Positions 15,325-23,621 of a DNA stretch of 64,000 bases are shown in pieces; positions within the stretch are counted from its first letter, which is position 1, and every line of letters starts with the position of its first letter. Under the pieces are notes generated by a model. That model searched no databases. It was not told the origin of the DNA and saw only the letters and a list, made by a program, of their open reading frames with translations. A program made the translations under genes and the position numbers. The stretch spans positions 1 to 64,000 of the forward strand of contig DAOUJD010000058.1 of assembly GCA_034423115.1 (NCBI GenBank), given 5' to 3'. This stretch comes from Bin87 sp034423115 (GTDB lineage: Bacteria; Chloroflexota; Dehalococcoidia; Lucifugimonadales; UBA3495).

Positions 15325-16501
15325 TCACGCCCTGGTCGACCAGGCCCTCCATCTCGGGTTCGGACAGGCCCAACAGGTCGCCGTAGATTTCCTGGTTGTG
15401 TTCACCGTATTTGGGGATTGGGCCCGCCGTGGTCGGAGTCTTGGAGAATTTGATGATGGTGGGTCCGGGCACTAGGATCTTCTTGCCCGGTGGGTCGTGG
15501 GCATCCTCCTCCATCATGACCTCGCGTTCCCACATATGGCTGTCTTCGAGCACCTCGGGGATTGACTTGACGGGGCCGAACGGGATGTCGGCCGCGACCA
15601 GGGCTTCTTCAACCTCGGCCACAGTACGCTCCTCGCACCACATTCGGAGCAACTCCATGCGGATCTCGGCCATGTCGGTGGCGAACATCGGCGCGGCGAA
15701 TTCAGGGTCCTTCGATAACTCGTCGTAGTCCATGACCTTGAGCATGCGCTCCCACATGCCTGCTCTCGCCGCTCCCGTGGTCACCCAGCCATCCTTGCAT
15801 TTGAGGAACGTGCCCACGCGGACGAAATCATTGGTGTGGGTGTCGTAGCACATGGCGAGTGCGACCTCTTCAAGGGTGATGCCGCCGTCCAGCATGGCCA
15901 CCTCAAGCCACTGACCCTCGCCGGTCCGGTCGCGGTGTCGCAGCGCGCCCAGGATGCCGATGACGGCGTGGAGAGCCGCGGTTCGGTCCATGACCGGACC
16001 GTTCCCCATGATGGGTTCGCCAAATCCACGACCGGTCTGGTCGCCGAAGCCGCTCATGGCCTGGATGATGGGGTCGAAGCATTGGCGGTCGCGATATGGC
16101 CCGTATTGGCCGAAACCGGACACGGAAGCCAGGATGATGCCGGGGTTCACCTTGCACATGGCCTCGTAACCGAACCCCATCTTTTCCATGGTTCCGGGAC
16201 GGAAATTCTCCAGGACCACGTCGGAGACCTCGAGCAGGCGGAAGAATAGATCCTTGCCCTTTTCGTGTCGCGCGTTGAGGGTGATGCTCTTCTTGCCACG
16301 GTTGTACGCGGCGAACTGAACGCTCATGCTGCCAACGAACGGGCCAGAGTCGCGGAGGTCGGCGCCCTTGCGCCACTCGACCTTGAGCACCTCCGCTCCC
16401 ATGTCCTGCAGGATCAGACCCCCTCGCGGGGCCGCCTGCCAGCGAGCGAGTTCCAAAACACGTACGCCGTCCAACACTGACCCGTTACCGTTCGCAGCCA
16501 T
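15317..16501 (-). CDS. family III CoA-transferase (CaiB/BaiF)
   Basis: The 394-residue protein shows LDGVRVLELARWQAAPRGGL, DMGAEVLKVE, NRGKKSITLNAR and VVLENFRPGTMEKMG, all marks of family III CoA-transferases, which move CoA between carboxylic acids through an aspartyl-CoA intermediate. The presumed catalytic aspartate is Asp172 (GPVMDRTAALHAVIGIL). It is convergent with the ABC-F gene and overlaps it by eight bases. Two paralogues lie at 45766-48329. The acid substrate is unknown; formyl-, carnitine-, succinyl- and bile-acid-type enzymes all share this fold. Confidence 0.9.
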   Translation of the reverse strand: MAANGNGSVLDGVRVLELARWQAAPRGGLILQDMGAEVLKVEWRKGADLRDSGPFVGSMSVQFAAYNRGKKSITLNARHEKGKDLFFRLLEVSDVVLENFRPGTMEKMGFGYEAMCKVNPGIILASVSGFGQYGPYRDRQCFDPIIQAMSGFGDQTGRGFGEPIMGNGPVMDRTAALHAVIGILGALRHRDRTGEGQWLEVAMLDGGITLEEVALAMCYDTHTNDFVRVGTFLKCKDGWVTTGAARAGMWERMLKVMDYDELSKDPEFAAPMFATDMAEIRMELLRMWCEERTVAEVEEALVAADIPFGPVKSIPEVLEDSHMWEREVMMEEDAHDPPGKKILVPGPTIIKFSKTPTTAGPIPKYGEHNQEIYGDLLGLSEPEMEGLVDQGVIT

Positions 16502-16768
16502 ATTCCGTCTCCCATGCTGTTGAATCGTGGGCCTATTGTACCCTGATATTCGCGGGTGCCTGCCACGCCAATGAGCGGGGATGCTAAAGCTTGGGCTGGC
16601 CGGTCCGACCCTCTTTTCGTGGCCCGTCGGAGGTTACTTCAGCGCGGACCGGGCGGCGCGCTACCGCGAACACACGTTTCCGGACCGGCGAGGCATTGCG
16701 CGATGCGCCGCGTATAGGATGCGTGCGAGCCGGGTTGCGGAGGCGCGGCCTGAATTTTCGGCCGCGAG

Positions 16769-17458
16769 TTAGCCGACGACCGAGAAAATAGTGCGGTCCC
16801 CGATTTCCTGCACGGGCCGGTTGTTGGGCCCGCCGGTCAATTGCTGGAGCCGATCAACCTGCTCCTGCGAAACCGTCCCAACGGACTGCATAACGATCCA
16901 CGTGACTCCCTCGGTGCAGGGTGGTGTGGTGAGCGAACCCGCATAACCGAAGTGGCCCTTCTCACCAGGGATGTACTCCGCCGCCGCTGCGCCACTCGCC
17001 AAGTAGACCGTTTCTCCTGTATCGGGTGCGGCGTCCAGCAAATTCTGCACAAGTGGGCTGGCGGACCCCAATCGGAACAGCAGGCCCACCACCGCCAGGT
17101 TCCCACCGTCGTCCTGGTGAACCAAATGCAGTTCGGCGGCGAACCGCTCACCTTCTACCTCGTGCTCGGCGGGCGAATGGTAGTGGACACCTTGAAGTTC
17201 GTAGCAGTTACCACCTACATCCAAGTAGTTTCCGGACGCGAAATCCAGATACACGGTGTGCCCGTTGTTACGTGCCGCGTTAGCTTTTGCGGCGTACGCG
17301 AACGCTAGTGATGGGCCGTCGCCGGGTTCGCATGCTGTGATGTTTACCGGCGACTGTTCGACGCCCGCAGAGCAGGGCAGGTACGCCTCGGACAGGCAGC
17401 CCCAATGGTCGGGGCCCTCTGAACCAGAGTAACCCCAGTGGACGGTTTCCGTAGCCAT
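16769..17458 (-). CDS. alpha-class carbonic anhydrase
   Basis: The 229-residue protein contains HWGYSG, the signature QSPVNI, a zinc-site segment VHYHSPAEHEVEGERFAAEL followed by HLVHQD, and YAGSLTTPPCTEGVTWIV. These give the three zinc histidines of alpha carbonic anhydrases, which interconvert CO2 and bicarbonate. Unlike most bacterial alpha enzymes it has no signal peptide: the frame starts MATETVHWGYSGSEG, directly at the fold, so it seems cytoplasmic unless exported otherwise. It follows the unknown protein at 17468-17950 by nine bases, so the two are probably one operon. Confidence 0.9.
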   Translation of the reverse strand: MATETVHWGYSGSEGPDHWGCLSEAYLPCSAGVEQSPVNITACEPGDGPSLAFAYAAKANAARNNGHTVYLDFASGNYLDVGGNCYELQGVHYHSPAEHEVEGERFAAELHLVHQDDGGNLAVVGLLFRLGSASPLVQNLLDAAPDTGETVYLASGAAAAEYIPGEKGHFGYAGSLTTPPCTEGVTWIVMQSVGTVSQEQVDRLQQLTGGPNNRPVQEIGDRTIFSVVG

Positions 17459-17467
17459 CGGCTCGTC

Positions 17468-17950
17468 CTAGACCTTGCCTGCCGTCGCCAAGGCCCGCGC
17501 CGTGGCTTCCTGCAAAACGGTCGAGTCCAGCGTCGCGCGAAGTTCGCCCGCCTCGTCCTGCCCGAAGCTTTCCTCCACTCGGAATTCATCGATGAGGGCG
17601 GCGATGGCGTTGGATCGCTGCGGTTCCTGGGCGCTGGCGAGTTCTGCCAGATCGCCGGCCTCGACGTGCCGTTCGATCTCGGCCGTCAGCAACTCCTCCT
17701 CGACGATCCGCCGCTGGATCAGCCCGATGTTCTGCAGGTTGCGGCCCAGATAGCAGCCGCCGAACTGCATGATCTCGCACTCGCGCCCTTCCAGCCCGTC
17801 GATTTCGGCGAACCAGTGGTAGCGCGGTTCCAACTCGTGCTCACTCAGGTAATCCCGAACCTGTTGGTCCTCGGCAGCGGGTTCCGACGGGTCGAATACC
17901 AGCTTGACGGTGTGCATCATTAATCCGGCGGGTTCTACGGTGATGTACAT
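17468..17950 (-). CDS. hypothetical protein upstream of carbonic anhydrase
   Basis: The 160-residue protein starts at ATG 17950 right after GGGAGGTGAACC, an excellent ribosome binding site. The first half looks like a small mixed alpha/beta domain (HTVKLVFDPSEP, YHWFAEIDGL, CEIMQFGGCYL); the second half is acidic and helical. No signal peptide or membrane segment. The family is not recognised. Tight coupling to the carbonic anhydrase gene suggests a linked function, for example a regulatory partner, but that is inference. Confidence 0.65.
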   Translation of the reverse strand: MYITVEPAGLMMHTVKLVFDPSEPAAEDQQVRDYLSEHELEPRYHWFAEIDGLEGRECEIMQFGGCYLGRNLQNIGLIQRRIVEEELLTAEIERHVEAGDLAELASAQEPQRSNAIAALIDEFRVEESFGQDEAGELRATLDSTVLQEATARALATAGKV

Positions 17951-18012
17951 GGTTCACCTCCCTGGCGGGTGTGAGACGGGCGGTCAGAGCGGATTGTTGG
18001 CGATTAGCGCGA

Positions 18013-19065
18013 TTAGCCTTCCACTGCCCGTATGATCCGGTCCACGTTCTCCGGGCCCGGCGCGACATCCTTGCTGTCCACCAGGCGCATGGCCTCCACG
18101 ATGGCGTCGTGATACGGGGTGGCAACGCCGGTCTCGCGGCCCTTTTCGCAGATCAGGCCGTTCATGAAATCGACCTCGGACTTGCGGCCCTTGTGTACGT
18201 CCTGCGCCATCGACGCCAGCCAGTTGACGCGGCCGCCGGCCTGGGACAGCTTGCCGTCCAGCTCCTCGAACACGTCGCCTCTCTCCGCATCGGCCCAAAA
18301 CTCGGCCGGCGTGCCGTTGATTTCCACCACCCTCAGACCCTGCGCCAGGCCGACCTGCGCGCCCTCCTTGGCCAGGTTGATGCGGATTCGCCGGATGCGC
18401 GCGTCGCCGGCCATCTCCTGGCTGCCCAACTGGCTCATGGCGGAGATCGCGTTGCCCATGCCGTTCTGGCACAGCTTGGCCCAGCGCTCTCCGGGCAGGT
18501 TGTCGGTGGCGTAGGCGGCGTCGATGTGGTCCAGCTTGGCTGCGATGGCTTCGGAGCGGGAGGTGATGGCGCCGGTAAATTCGCCCACTCGGAACACGGT
18601 GTGCCCGTGGTCGCGGCCCGGCGCGCCGCCCCGATTGACGTGCGCCGGTTCCCACAGGGCGACCTCAATGTGTGATGCGATGCAGCCCAACTGCCGCTCC
18701 GGGCCGACGATATCGGCGATGGTCGGGTCGTTCCAGCAGTTCTGGATGGAAACGAACGCGCCGTCATCCTTCACATAACGCTTGATGAAGTGGGTGGCCC
18801 ACTCGGTGTCGTAGGACTTCACCGTGATGAACGCGTAGTCGAACGGCTCGGTGATGTTCTGGGCGTCCGTGAGGTGCATGGCGTTGACCGGCACGGTGAA
18901 ATCGCCCTGGCTTCCGCTGGCCCGGAGCCCCTCGGCGCGCATTTTCTCGACGTGCTCGGGCCACATGTCAATGAAAGTGATGTCATCCTCGCCGGCCTGG
19001 ACGAGGAAAGCGCCTACATAGCTGCCAACTGCGCCGGGGCCCATAATCGCGATGCGGTCTGCCAT
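18013..19065 (-). CDS. ketopantoate reductase family oxidoreductase
   Basis: The 350-residue protein opens with RIAIMGPGAVGSYVGAFLVQ, the dinucleotide-binding loop of the ApbA/PanE family, and has FDYAFITVKSYDTEWA, the family's conserved lysine strand. The C-terminal half is the helical ApbA domain, with EVDFMNGLICEKGRETGVAT near its end. Members reduce 2-dehydropantoate with NADPH for pantothenate synthesis, but many paralogues act on other 2-keto acids, and no pan genes are near. AAGGAG lies eight bases before ATG 19065. I call the family with confidence and leave the substrate open. Confidence 0.85.
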   Translation of the reverse strand: MADRIAIMGPGAVGSYVGAFLVQAGEDDITFIDMWPEHVEKMRAEGLRASGSQGDFTVPVNAMHLTDAQNITEPFDYAFITVKSYDTEWATHFIKRYVKDDGAFVSIQNCWNDPTIADIVGPERQLGCIASHIEVALWEPAHVNRGGAPGRDHGHTVFRVGEFTGAITSRSEAIAAKLDHIDAAYATDNLPGERWAKLCQNGMGNAISAMSQLGSQEMAGDARIRRIRINLAKEGAQVGLAQGLRVVEINGTPAEFWADAERGDVFEELDGKLSQAGGRVNWLASMAQDVHKGRKSEVDFMNGLICEKGRETGVATPYHDAIVEAMRLVDSKDVAPGPENVDRIIRAVEG

Positions 19066-19080
19066 GGTGTCAACTCCTTG

Positions 19081-19449
19081 TCAGGTCTGATTTGAGCCGG
19101 CAAACGGAGTCTGCCCGGCCGCTTGGCTCGCCACCGGCAAATGGATGACGGCGTAACAGCGCATGATCTCATCCTGCCAGTGTTCGGGAATGAGATTCCA
19201 ATCCTTGAAGTCAATGATGTACGGCACCAGGGTTTCGGAAAGTTCGTCCTGAACGTCTTCCATCACCGTCGCGCTTATCGGTTGGTTGCCCATCACCACA
19301 AGGTCCAAGTCGGAATACTGCCAGGACCGGCCGGCGACGCGCGATCCGTAGGCCCACACTTCACGGTCCGGAAGATGACGCGCCAAAACATCGGCGACCC
19401 ATTTCAGGTGTTCCCGCGACATGTCGACCTGGTGCAGGGGTACGATCAT
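19081..19449 (-). CDS. MNT-type nucleotidyltransferase (antitoxin of a HEPN-MNT pair)
   Basis: The 122-residue protein has the minimal nucleotidyltransferase core: WAYGSRVAGRSWQYSDLDLV gives the GS motif and the two aspartates of D-x-D. In MntA-HepT systems this type of protein modifies and silences the HEPN RNase by attaching AMP residues to a tyrosine. The start codon overlaps the stop of the HEPN gene (TAATG), so the genes are translationally coupled with the toxin first. The last 20 residues are low-complexity. Confidence 0.85.
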   Translation of the reverse strand: MIVPLHQVDMSREHLKWVADVLARHLPDREVWAYGSRVAGRSWQYSDLDLVVMGNQPISATVMEDVQDELSETLVPYIIDFKDWNLIPEHWQDEIMRCYAVIHLPVASQAAGQTPFAGSNQT

Positions 19450-19874
19450 TACTCTCCGCTCCGCAGCGATTTTAGCAGAGCAACTACCGAGGTGTGTAAT
19501 TCCGGCGCGACCTCAATGATACGACCAATAGTTGAATCGTCGAAATACTCATGGGCGGTTGCATTCCGTCGCTGTCGGAATATTAACCAGTCTTCGGGCG
19601 GGTCAATCAGTCCGGCTACCGCAGCGGCCCGAATGATGTCAGCATTCCGCATCCGTCCGACCTGACCCGGGGATAGCGTGAATTCAGAGACGTAACGACG
19701 AATAGCGCTGTAGGCCAATTCGTAAGTGAATTCGAAGCTTTTGACTACAGCGGCTCCGAGCGCTTCGTGATGAGGATGAGACGCATCGGTTGCGTTATAC
19801 AGCGCGATGAATTGCCCCAGCCGCACGTTGGCGCGGTCCAGGGCGTCAAGGCTGATGGTACGTTGCGTTGCCAT
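19449..19874 (-). CDS. HEPN-domain RNase toxin (HI0074/HepT-like)
   Basis: The 141-residue helical protein is of the HI0074 substrate-binding/HepT type. It contains VVKSFEFTYELAYSAIRRYV and, near residue 110, RNATAHEY, which fits the R-x4-H-x-Y motif: Arg and His for RNA cleavage and a tyrosine that the partner nucleotidyltransferase can modify. It overlaps the partner gene by one base. The pair forms a complete type VII-like toxin-antitoxin module between the ketopantoate-reductase-like gene and serA. Confidence 0.85.
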   Translation of the reverse strand: MATQRTISLDALDRANVRLGQFIALYNATDASHPHHEALGAAVVKSFEFTYELAYSAIRRYVSEFTLSPGQVGRMRNADIIRAAAVAGLIDPPEDWLIFRQRRNATAHEYFDDSTIGRIIEVAPELHTSVVALLKSLRSGE

Positions 19875-19889
19875 TCCAGGGGACGGCCG

Positions 19890-21467
19890 CTACATCGCCA
19901 CCACTCGCGCATCGTCTACCTGAGGCAAGGCCCGAATGGCTGCCAATGCCTCGTTCGACACCGGGTCGTCCAGTCCCAGCACCATCATCGCCTGACCTCG
20001 CGGCGCGATGCGTCCCACTTCCATGAAGCTGATGTTGACGTTGTGCTGGCCGGCGACCGTTCCCACCGCGCCCACGACGCCCGGTTGGTCCTGGTTGTCC
20101 ACGAACATCAGGTACGGTACCGAGGGCGCAACATCCATCCAGTACTGGTTGACGCGCACCAGGTGAGGCTCGTCCCGCAGCGACGTGCCGGCGACGGTGA
20201 GATCGTCGGCGGTGGTGTGCAGGGTTGCGGTGATCAGGCTGGTGTATTCCCTGCTGGCCGCCGAAGTTTGTTCCGTAATTTGCAGCCCCCTTTGCTGCGC
20301 CAGCACGGGCGCGTTGATCATGTTGACCGCCTCGCCGCTCACCTGTCCCAGCAGGCCGACCAACGCCGCTGCTTTGAGTATCGCGGTGTTGTGCTCGGCG
20401 ATTTCGCCTTGGTAATGCAGCGTGATGCCCACGAACTGGCCCCGGGCCATGCTGGTCAGCAGCCGTCCCACCATTGACGCCACCGGCACGTAGGGAGCCA
20501 AAATGGCGTGGACCTCCGGCGGCACGAAGGGGGCGTTGACGGTGTTTCGGGCCGGCTTGCCGTCCAGCACGGCGATAACCTGCTCGGCCGCTTCGATAGC
20601 AACTTCGCGCTGGGCCTCCTGAGTGGACGCGCCCAGGTGCGGGGTTGCGACCAATCGCGGATGCTTGAGGAGCGGAAGGTCTCCGGGCGGCTCGTTGGTG
20701 AACACGTCCAACGCAGCGCCGGAGAGTTGCTCGTTCTCCAGGGCTTCCAGCAAGGCCTCCTCGTCCACCAATTCCCCCCGCGCCACGTTGATCAACCGCG
20801 CCCCGGGCTTCATCTTTGCCAACTGCGGAGCGGATATGAGCTTGGTGGTTCCGGCCGTCAACGGCGTGTGCAGCGTGATGAAATCGGCCTGGGGCAGCAG
20901 GTCATCCAGCGACATCACCTCCACACCCATGCGAGAGGCGAAGTCTGGAGAGACGAACGGATCGAACGCGATCAATCGCATCCCAAAGCTCGCCGCGCGG
21001 CGGGCCACTTCCGAACCCACGCGTCCCAGGCCGATGATGCCCAGGGTCTTGTTGCGCACCTCGATGCCCATGAATGCGGAACGCTGCCATTGGCCTTCCT
21101 TCATCGATGCGTAGGCCTGCGGAACGTTACGCGCCAACGCCAGCATCAAGGCTACAGTGTGCTCTGCGGCGGCCACGGTGTTGCCGATGGGAGCATTTAC
21201 CACCGCGACGCCCGCACGCGTGGCAGCGTCCAGGTCGATGTTGTCCACGCCGATGCCCGCACGAGCGACGACTTGCAGGTCGCCCCCGGCAGTGATCACG
21301 GGCTCGGTTACCTTGGTTTCGCTGCGCACCACCAGCGCGTCATAACCGGGGATGGTCGCAATGAGTTCTTCGGGTGAAAGGCCGCGCTTGACGTCGACGC
21401 TGACGTGCTTTTTCAAAAGGTCGACGCCCTCGGCGTCTACATTGTCGGTGATGAGTACTTTGGGCAT
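19890..21467 (-). CDS. serA: D-3-phosphoglycerate dehydrogenase
   Basis: The 525-residue protein matches the long form of SerA: an N-terminal substrate domain (LITDNVDAEGVDLLKKHV), NAD binding at LGIIGLGRVGSEVARRA, catalytic arginine segment NVARGELVDEEALLEAL, a histidine in VATPHLGAST, then the intervening allosteric domain and a C-terminal ACT domain (HNVNISFMEVGRIAP). It oxidises 3-phosphoglycerate in the first step of serine synthesis, usually with serine feedback through the ACT part. AGGAGG lies about ten bases before ATG 21467. The next gene on the plus strand is divergent. Confidence 0.95.
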   Translation of the reverse strand: MPKVLITDNVDAEGVDLLKKHVSVDVKRGLSPEELIATIPGYDALVVRSETKVTEPVITAGGDLQVVARAGIGVDNIDLDAATRAGVAVVNAPIGNTVAAAEHTVALMLALARNVPQAYASMKEGQWQRSAFMGIEVRNKTLGIIGLGRVGSEVARRAASFGMRLIAFDPFVSPDFASRMGVEVMSLDDLLPQADFITLHTPLTAGTTKLISAPQLAKMKPGARLINVARGELVDEEALLEALENEQLSGAALDVFTNEPPGDLPLLKHPRLVATPHLGASTQEAQREVAIEAAEQVIAVLDGKPARNTVNAPFVPPEVHAILAPYVPVASMVGRLLTSMARGQFVGITLHYQGEIAEHNTAILKAAALVGLLGQVSGEAVNMINAPVLAQQRGLQITEQTSAASREYTSLITATLHTTADDLTVAGTSLRDEPHLVRVNQYWMDVAPSVPYLMFVDNQDQPGVVGAVGTVAGQHNVNISFMEVGRIAPRGQAMMVLGLDDPVSNEALAAIRALPQVDDARVVAM

Positions 21468-21690
21468 AAAAAATCAGCCTCCTCCAATCTGGACCCGATC
21501 GGCCGGACGCTGGTAAAACGTTGAGCAATGAGCTACCGCTTGCGGCTCACGATACGGGACAAAATGACAGTCTTTGCCTGCGATGGTAGCATGACAATCA
21601 TACCACAATCTTCCCCCGATGTCAGTCGCCCGTTCCTTGCTGCGCCGGCTGACCTGACGCGATACCCTCGAATTTTCGGAGGCGTTTCCC

Positions 21691-22860
21691 ATGATCAAAG
21701 ACTTTTCCGTCCTTTACGCCGGCCATGTCCTGGAAGGCGACGGCATCGGTTTTGACGGCATCCCCGCCAACGATCGCTGGTATGACAACGACCGCCTGTC
21801 CCTGGCAATGGACATCGCCCGCGAAGCCGCTGTATTCCTGGATGACCTGGGTTTCGACATCCTGTGGATGGCGGAGCACCACTTCCAGCGGGAGGGCTAC
21901 GAGTGCATCCCCAACCTGCTGATCATGAGCCAGTACCTGGCACAGTACACCAAGCGCATCAAGTTCGGCTGCGGGTTCAACATCCTCCCCATGTGGCATC
22001 CCATCCGCCTGGCTGAGGACTTTGCCATGGTGGACATACTCACCGCAGGCCGCGTCGTGTTCGGCATCGGGCGCGGTTACCACACCCGCGAGGTGGAGTC
22101 CTTCGGCGCGCCCATGATCGACGGCGACGCCAACCGCGAACTGTTCGAGGAGCAGTTCGAGATCGTGATGAAGGCTTTCAACAGCGATGCCTTCTCCCAC
22201 CAGGGCAAGCACTACACCATCCCGCCGGATATCCCGTACCGCGGCTACGACCTCAGGGAAGTGACGCTCGTGCCACGTCCCAGGACCCGACCGGTGGACG
22301 TGTGGCAGCCCATCGTCAGCGCATCCGACCGCGCCCTGGATTTCATGGCCAAGTGGGGCATCAAGGGCGTGATCCTCGGCACGGGCGAGCAGTACGTCGA
22401 AGAGTGGGTCCAACGCTACCAGGCAGCCAACCAGCGCGCCGGACGGGATCTCGCGTTGGGCGAGGGACTCTGCATCGGGCTATGGGCAATGGTGGACGAT
22501 TCCACCACGGCGGCGCGACGCCAGTTACAACCGCTCTTCGAGGAACACGTCAAGTTTGCCGCGCCCCTGGGCATGCTCCGCTACAGCGACCAGCAGATTG
22601 CCGCCACCGGGCCCGGCGGTGTGGCTCGCCATATCGCGGCCGGCACCGACTTCCAGGACGTGATCGATAACCGCGCCTGGTTCGCCGGCAGCCCTGAGGA
22701 CACCATCGCCTACCTCGAGGAGTTGCAGGACAAGTACCCCGGCCTCGAACAGATCATGATCGCCTTCCCCATGGGAGCCACGACTAACCAGTTCAAGGAC
22801 CAGATGGGCCGGTTCGCGGCGGAGGTGATCCCGCATTTCAAGAAGGGAGCGGGACCGTAG
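21691..22860 (+). CDS. luciferase-like flavin-dependent monooxygenase (LLM class)
   Basis: The 389-residue protein is a bacterial-luciferase-family TIM barrel: FDILWMAEHHFQREG, RIKFGCGFNILPMWHPIRLA, DFAMVDILTAGRVVFGIGRG and RPVDVWQPIVSASD. These enzymes use reduced FMN or F420 to oxygenate or reduce organic compounds. GGAGG lies eight bases ahead of ATG 21691. It is divergent from serA. Two closer relatives of each other follow at 23622 and 26332; this one is a more distant member. Substrate unknown. Confidence 0.88.
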   Translation: MIKDFSVLYAGHVLEGDGIGFDGIPANDRWYDNDRLSLAMDIAREAAVFLDDLGFDILWMAEHHFQREGYECIPNLLIMSQYLAQYTKRIKFGCGFNILPMWHPIRLAEDFAMVDILTAGRVVFGIGRGYHTREVESFGAPMIDGDANRELFEEQFEIVMKAFNSDAFSHQGKHYTIPPDIPYRGYDLREVTLVPRPRTRPVDVWQPIVSASDRALDFMAKWGIKGVILGTGEQYVEEWVQRYQAANQRAGRDLALGEGLCIGLWAMVDDSTTAARRQLQPLFEEHVKFAAPLGMLRYSDQQIAATGPGGVARHIAAGTDFQDVIDNRAWFAGSPEDTIAYLEELQDKYPGLEQIMIAFPMGATTNQFKDQMGRFAAEVIPHFKKGAGP

Positions 22861-22904
22861 GTTCCTTTCAGGTGCTATCATGCATACACAAGCCGGGAGG
22901 CGAC

Positions 22905-23204
22905 ATGTCAAACGACGAACTGGTTCAACCTGTAGCGGTGGAACCGCGCGATGGCTACCGAATCTGGATCCGATACTCAGACGGACCCGAGGGAGAAGTC
23001 GACCTGTCGCACTTGGCCGGCCATGGCGTTTTTGCCGCTTGGGACGACCGGAGCTACTTTGAAAAAGTCCACGTTACCGAGCATCGGTCCATTGCTTGGG
23101 ACGATCAGATCGAGTTGTGCCCGGACGCCCTCTACATGGAACTCACCGGCCTCACCGTCGAGGAATTGATGCCGGGGGCCAAGTCCGTACCCGCCGATGC
23201 CTGA
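22905..23204 (+). CDS. DUF2442 domain protein
   Basis: The 99-residue protein fits DUF2442: VAVEPRDGYRIWIRYSDGPE, EVDLSHLAGHGVFAAW, IAWDDQIELCPDALYMEL. It starts at ATG 22905 behind GGGAGG. Its last codons overlap the start of a DUF4160 gene at 23197. DUF2442 and DUF4160 genes commonly sit side by side and behave like small toxin-antitoxin or partner pairs, but the biochemical role is not established. Confidence 0.82.
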   Translation: MSNDELVQPVAVEPRDGYRIWIRYSDGPEGEVDLSHLAGHGVFAAWDDRSYFEKVHVTEHRSIAWDDQIELCPDALYMELTGLTVEELMPGAKSVPADA

Positions 23205-23457
23205 AGTTTGTCGGTTCTACGGAATCGTTATCAGCATCTACTACAACGACCATGGCCCGCCCCATTTCCACGCCAGATACGGCGGCGATCAGGCTGTGAT
23301 TGGCATAGACAATCTGAGGGTGCTACAAGGCAGACTTCCGCCGAGAGCCCACGGCTTGGCGCTTGAATGGGCCGGCTTGAGACAGGCAGAGCTATGGTCG
23401 GCGTGGCTCTCTGCCAGAAGAGGTGATCCCATCTCTCGCATCGCCCCGCTGGACTAG
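23197..23457 (+). CDS. DUF4160 domain protein
   Basis: The 86-residue protein has the DUF4160 signature ISIYYNDHGPPHFHARYGGD followed by a helical tail (LALEWAGLRQAELWSAWL). It overlaps the DUF2442 gene by eight bases, implying coupled translation. Histidines in HGPPHFHA are conserved in the family. Together they make a complete two-gene unit inserted between luciferase-like genes. Function not established. Confidence 0.85.
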   Translation: MPEVCRFYGIVISIYYNDHGPPHFHARYGGDQAVIGIDNLRVLQGRLPPRAHGLALEWAGLRQAELWSAWLSARRGDPISRIAPLD

Positions 23458-23621
23458 ATTTCGGTTGCCCCTCCCCGGAATGTTGCCCCATGCTGCCGGG
23501 CTTTCCCGTTGGTGTATTATGTGGCGGGGCCGGGGCTCCACCTCTTCGTCTAACGCCCTGATCCCTCCCCGCTTCCTCTAATGATGAGGATATGTACCAG
23601 ACGCCGGCAGGAGGCCAACCC

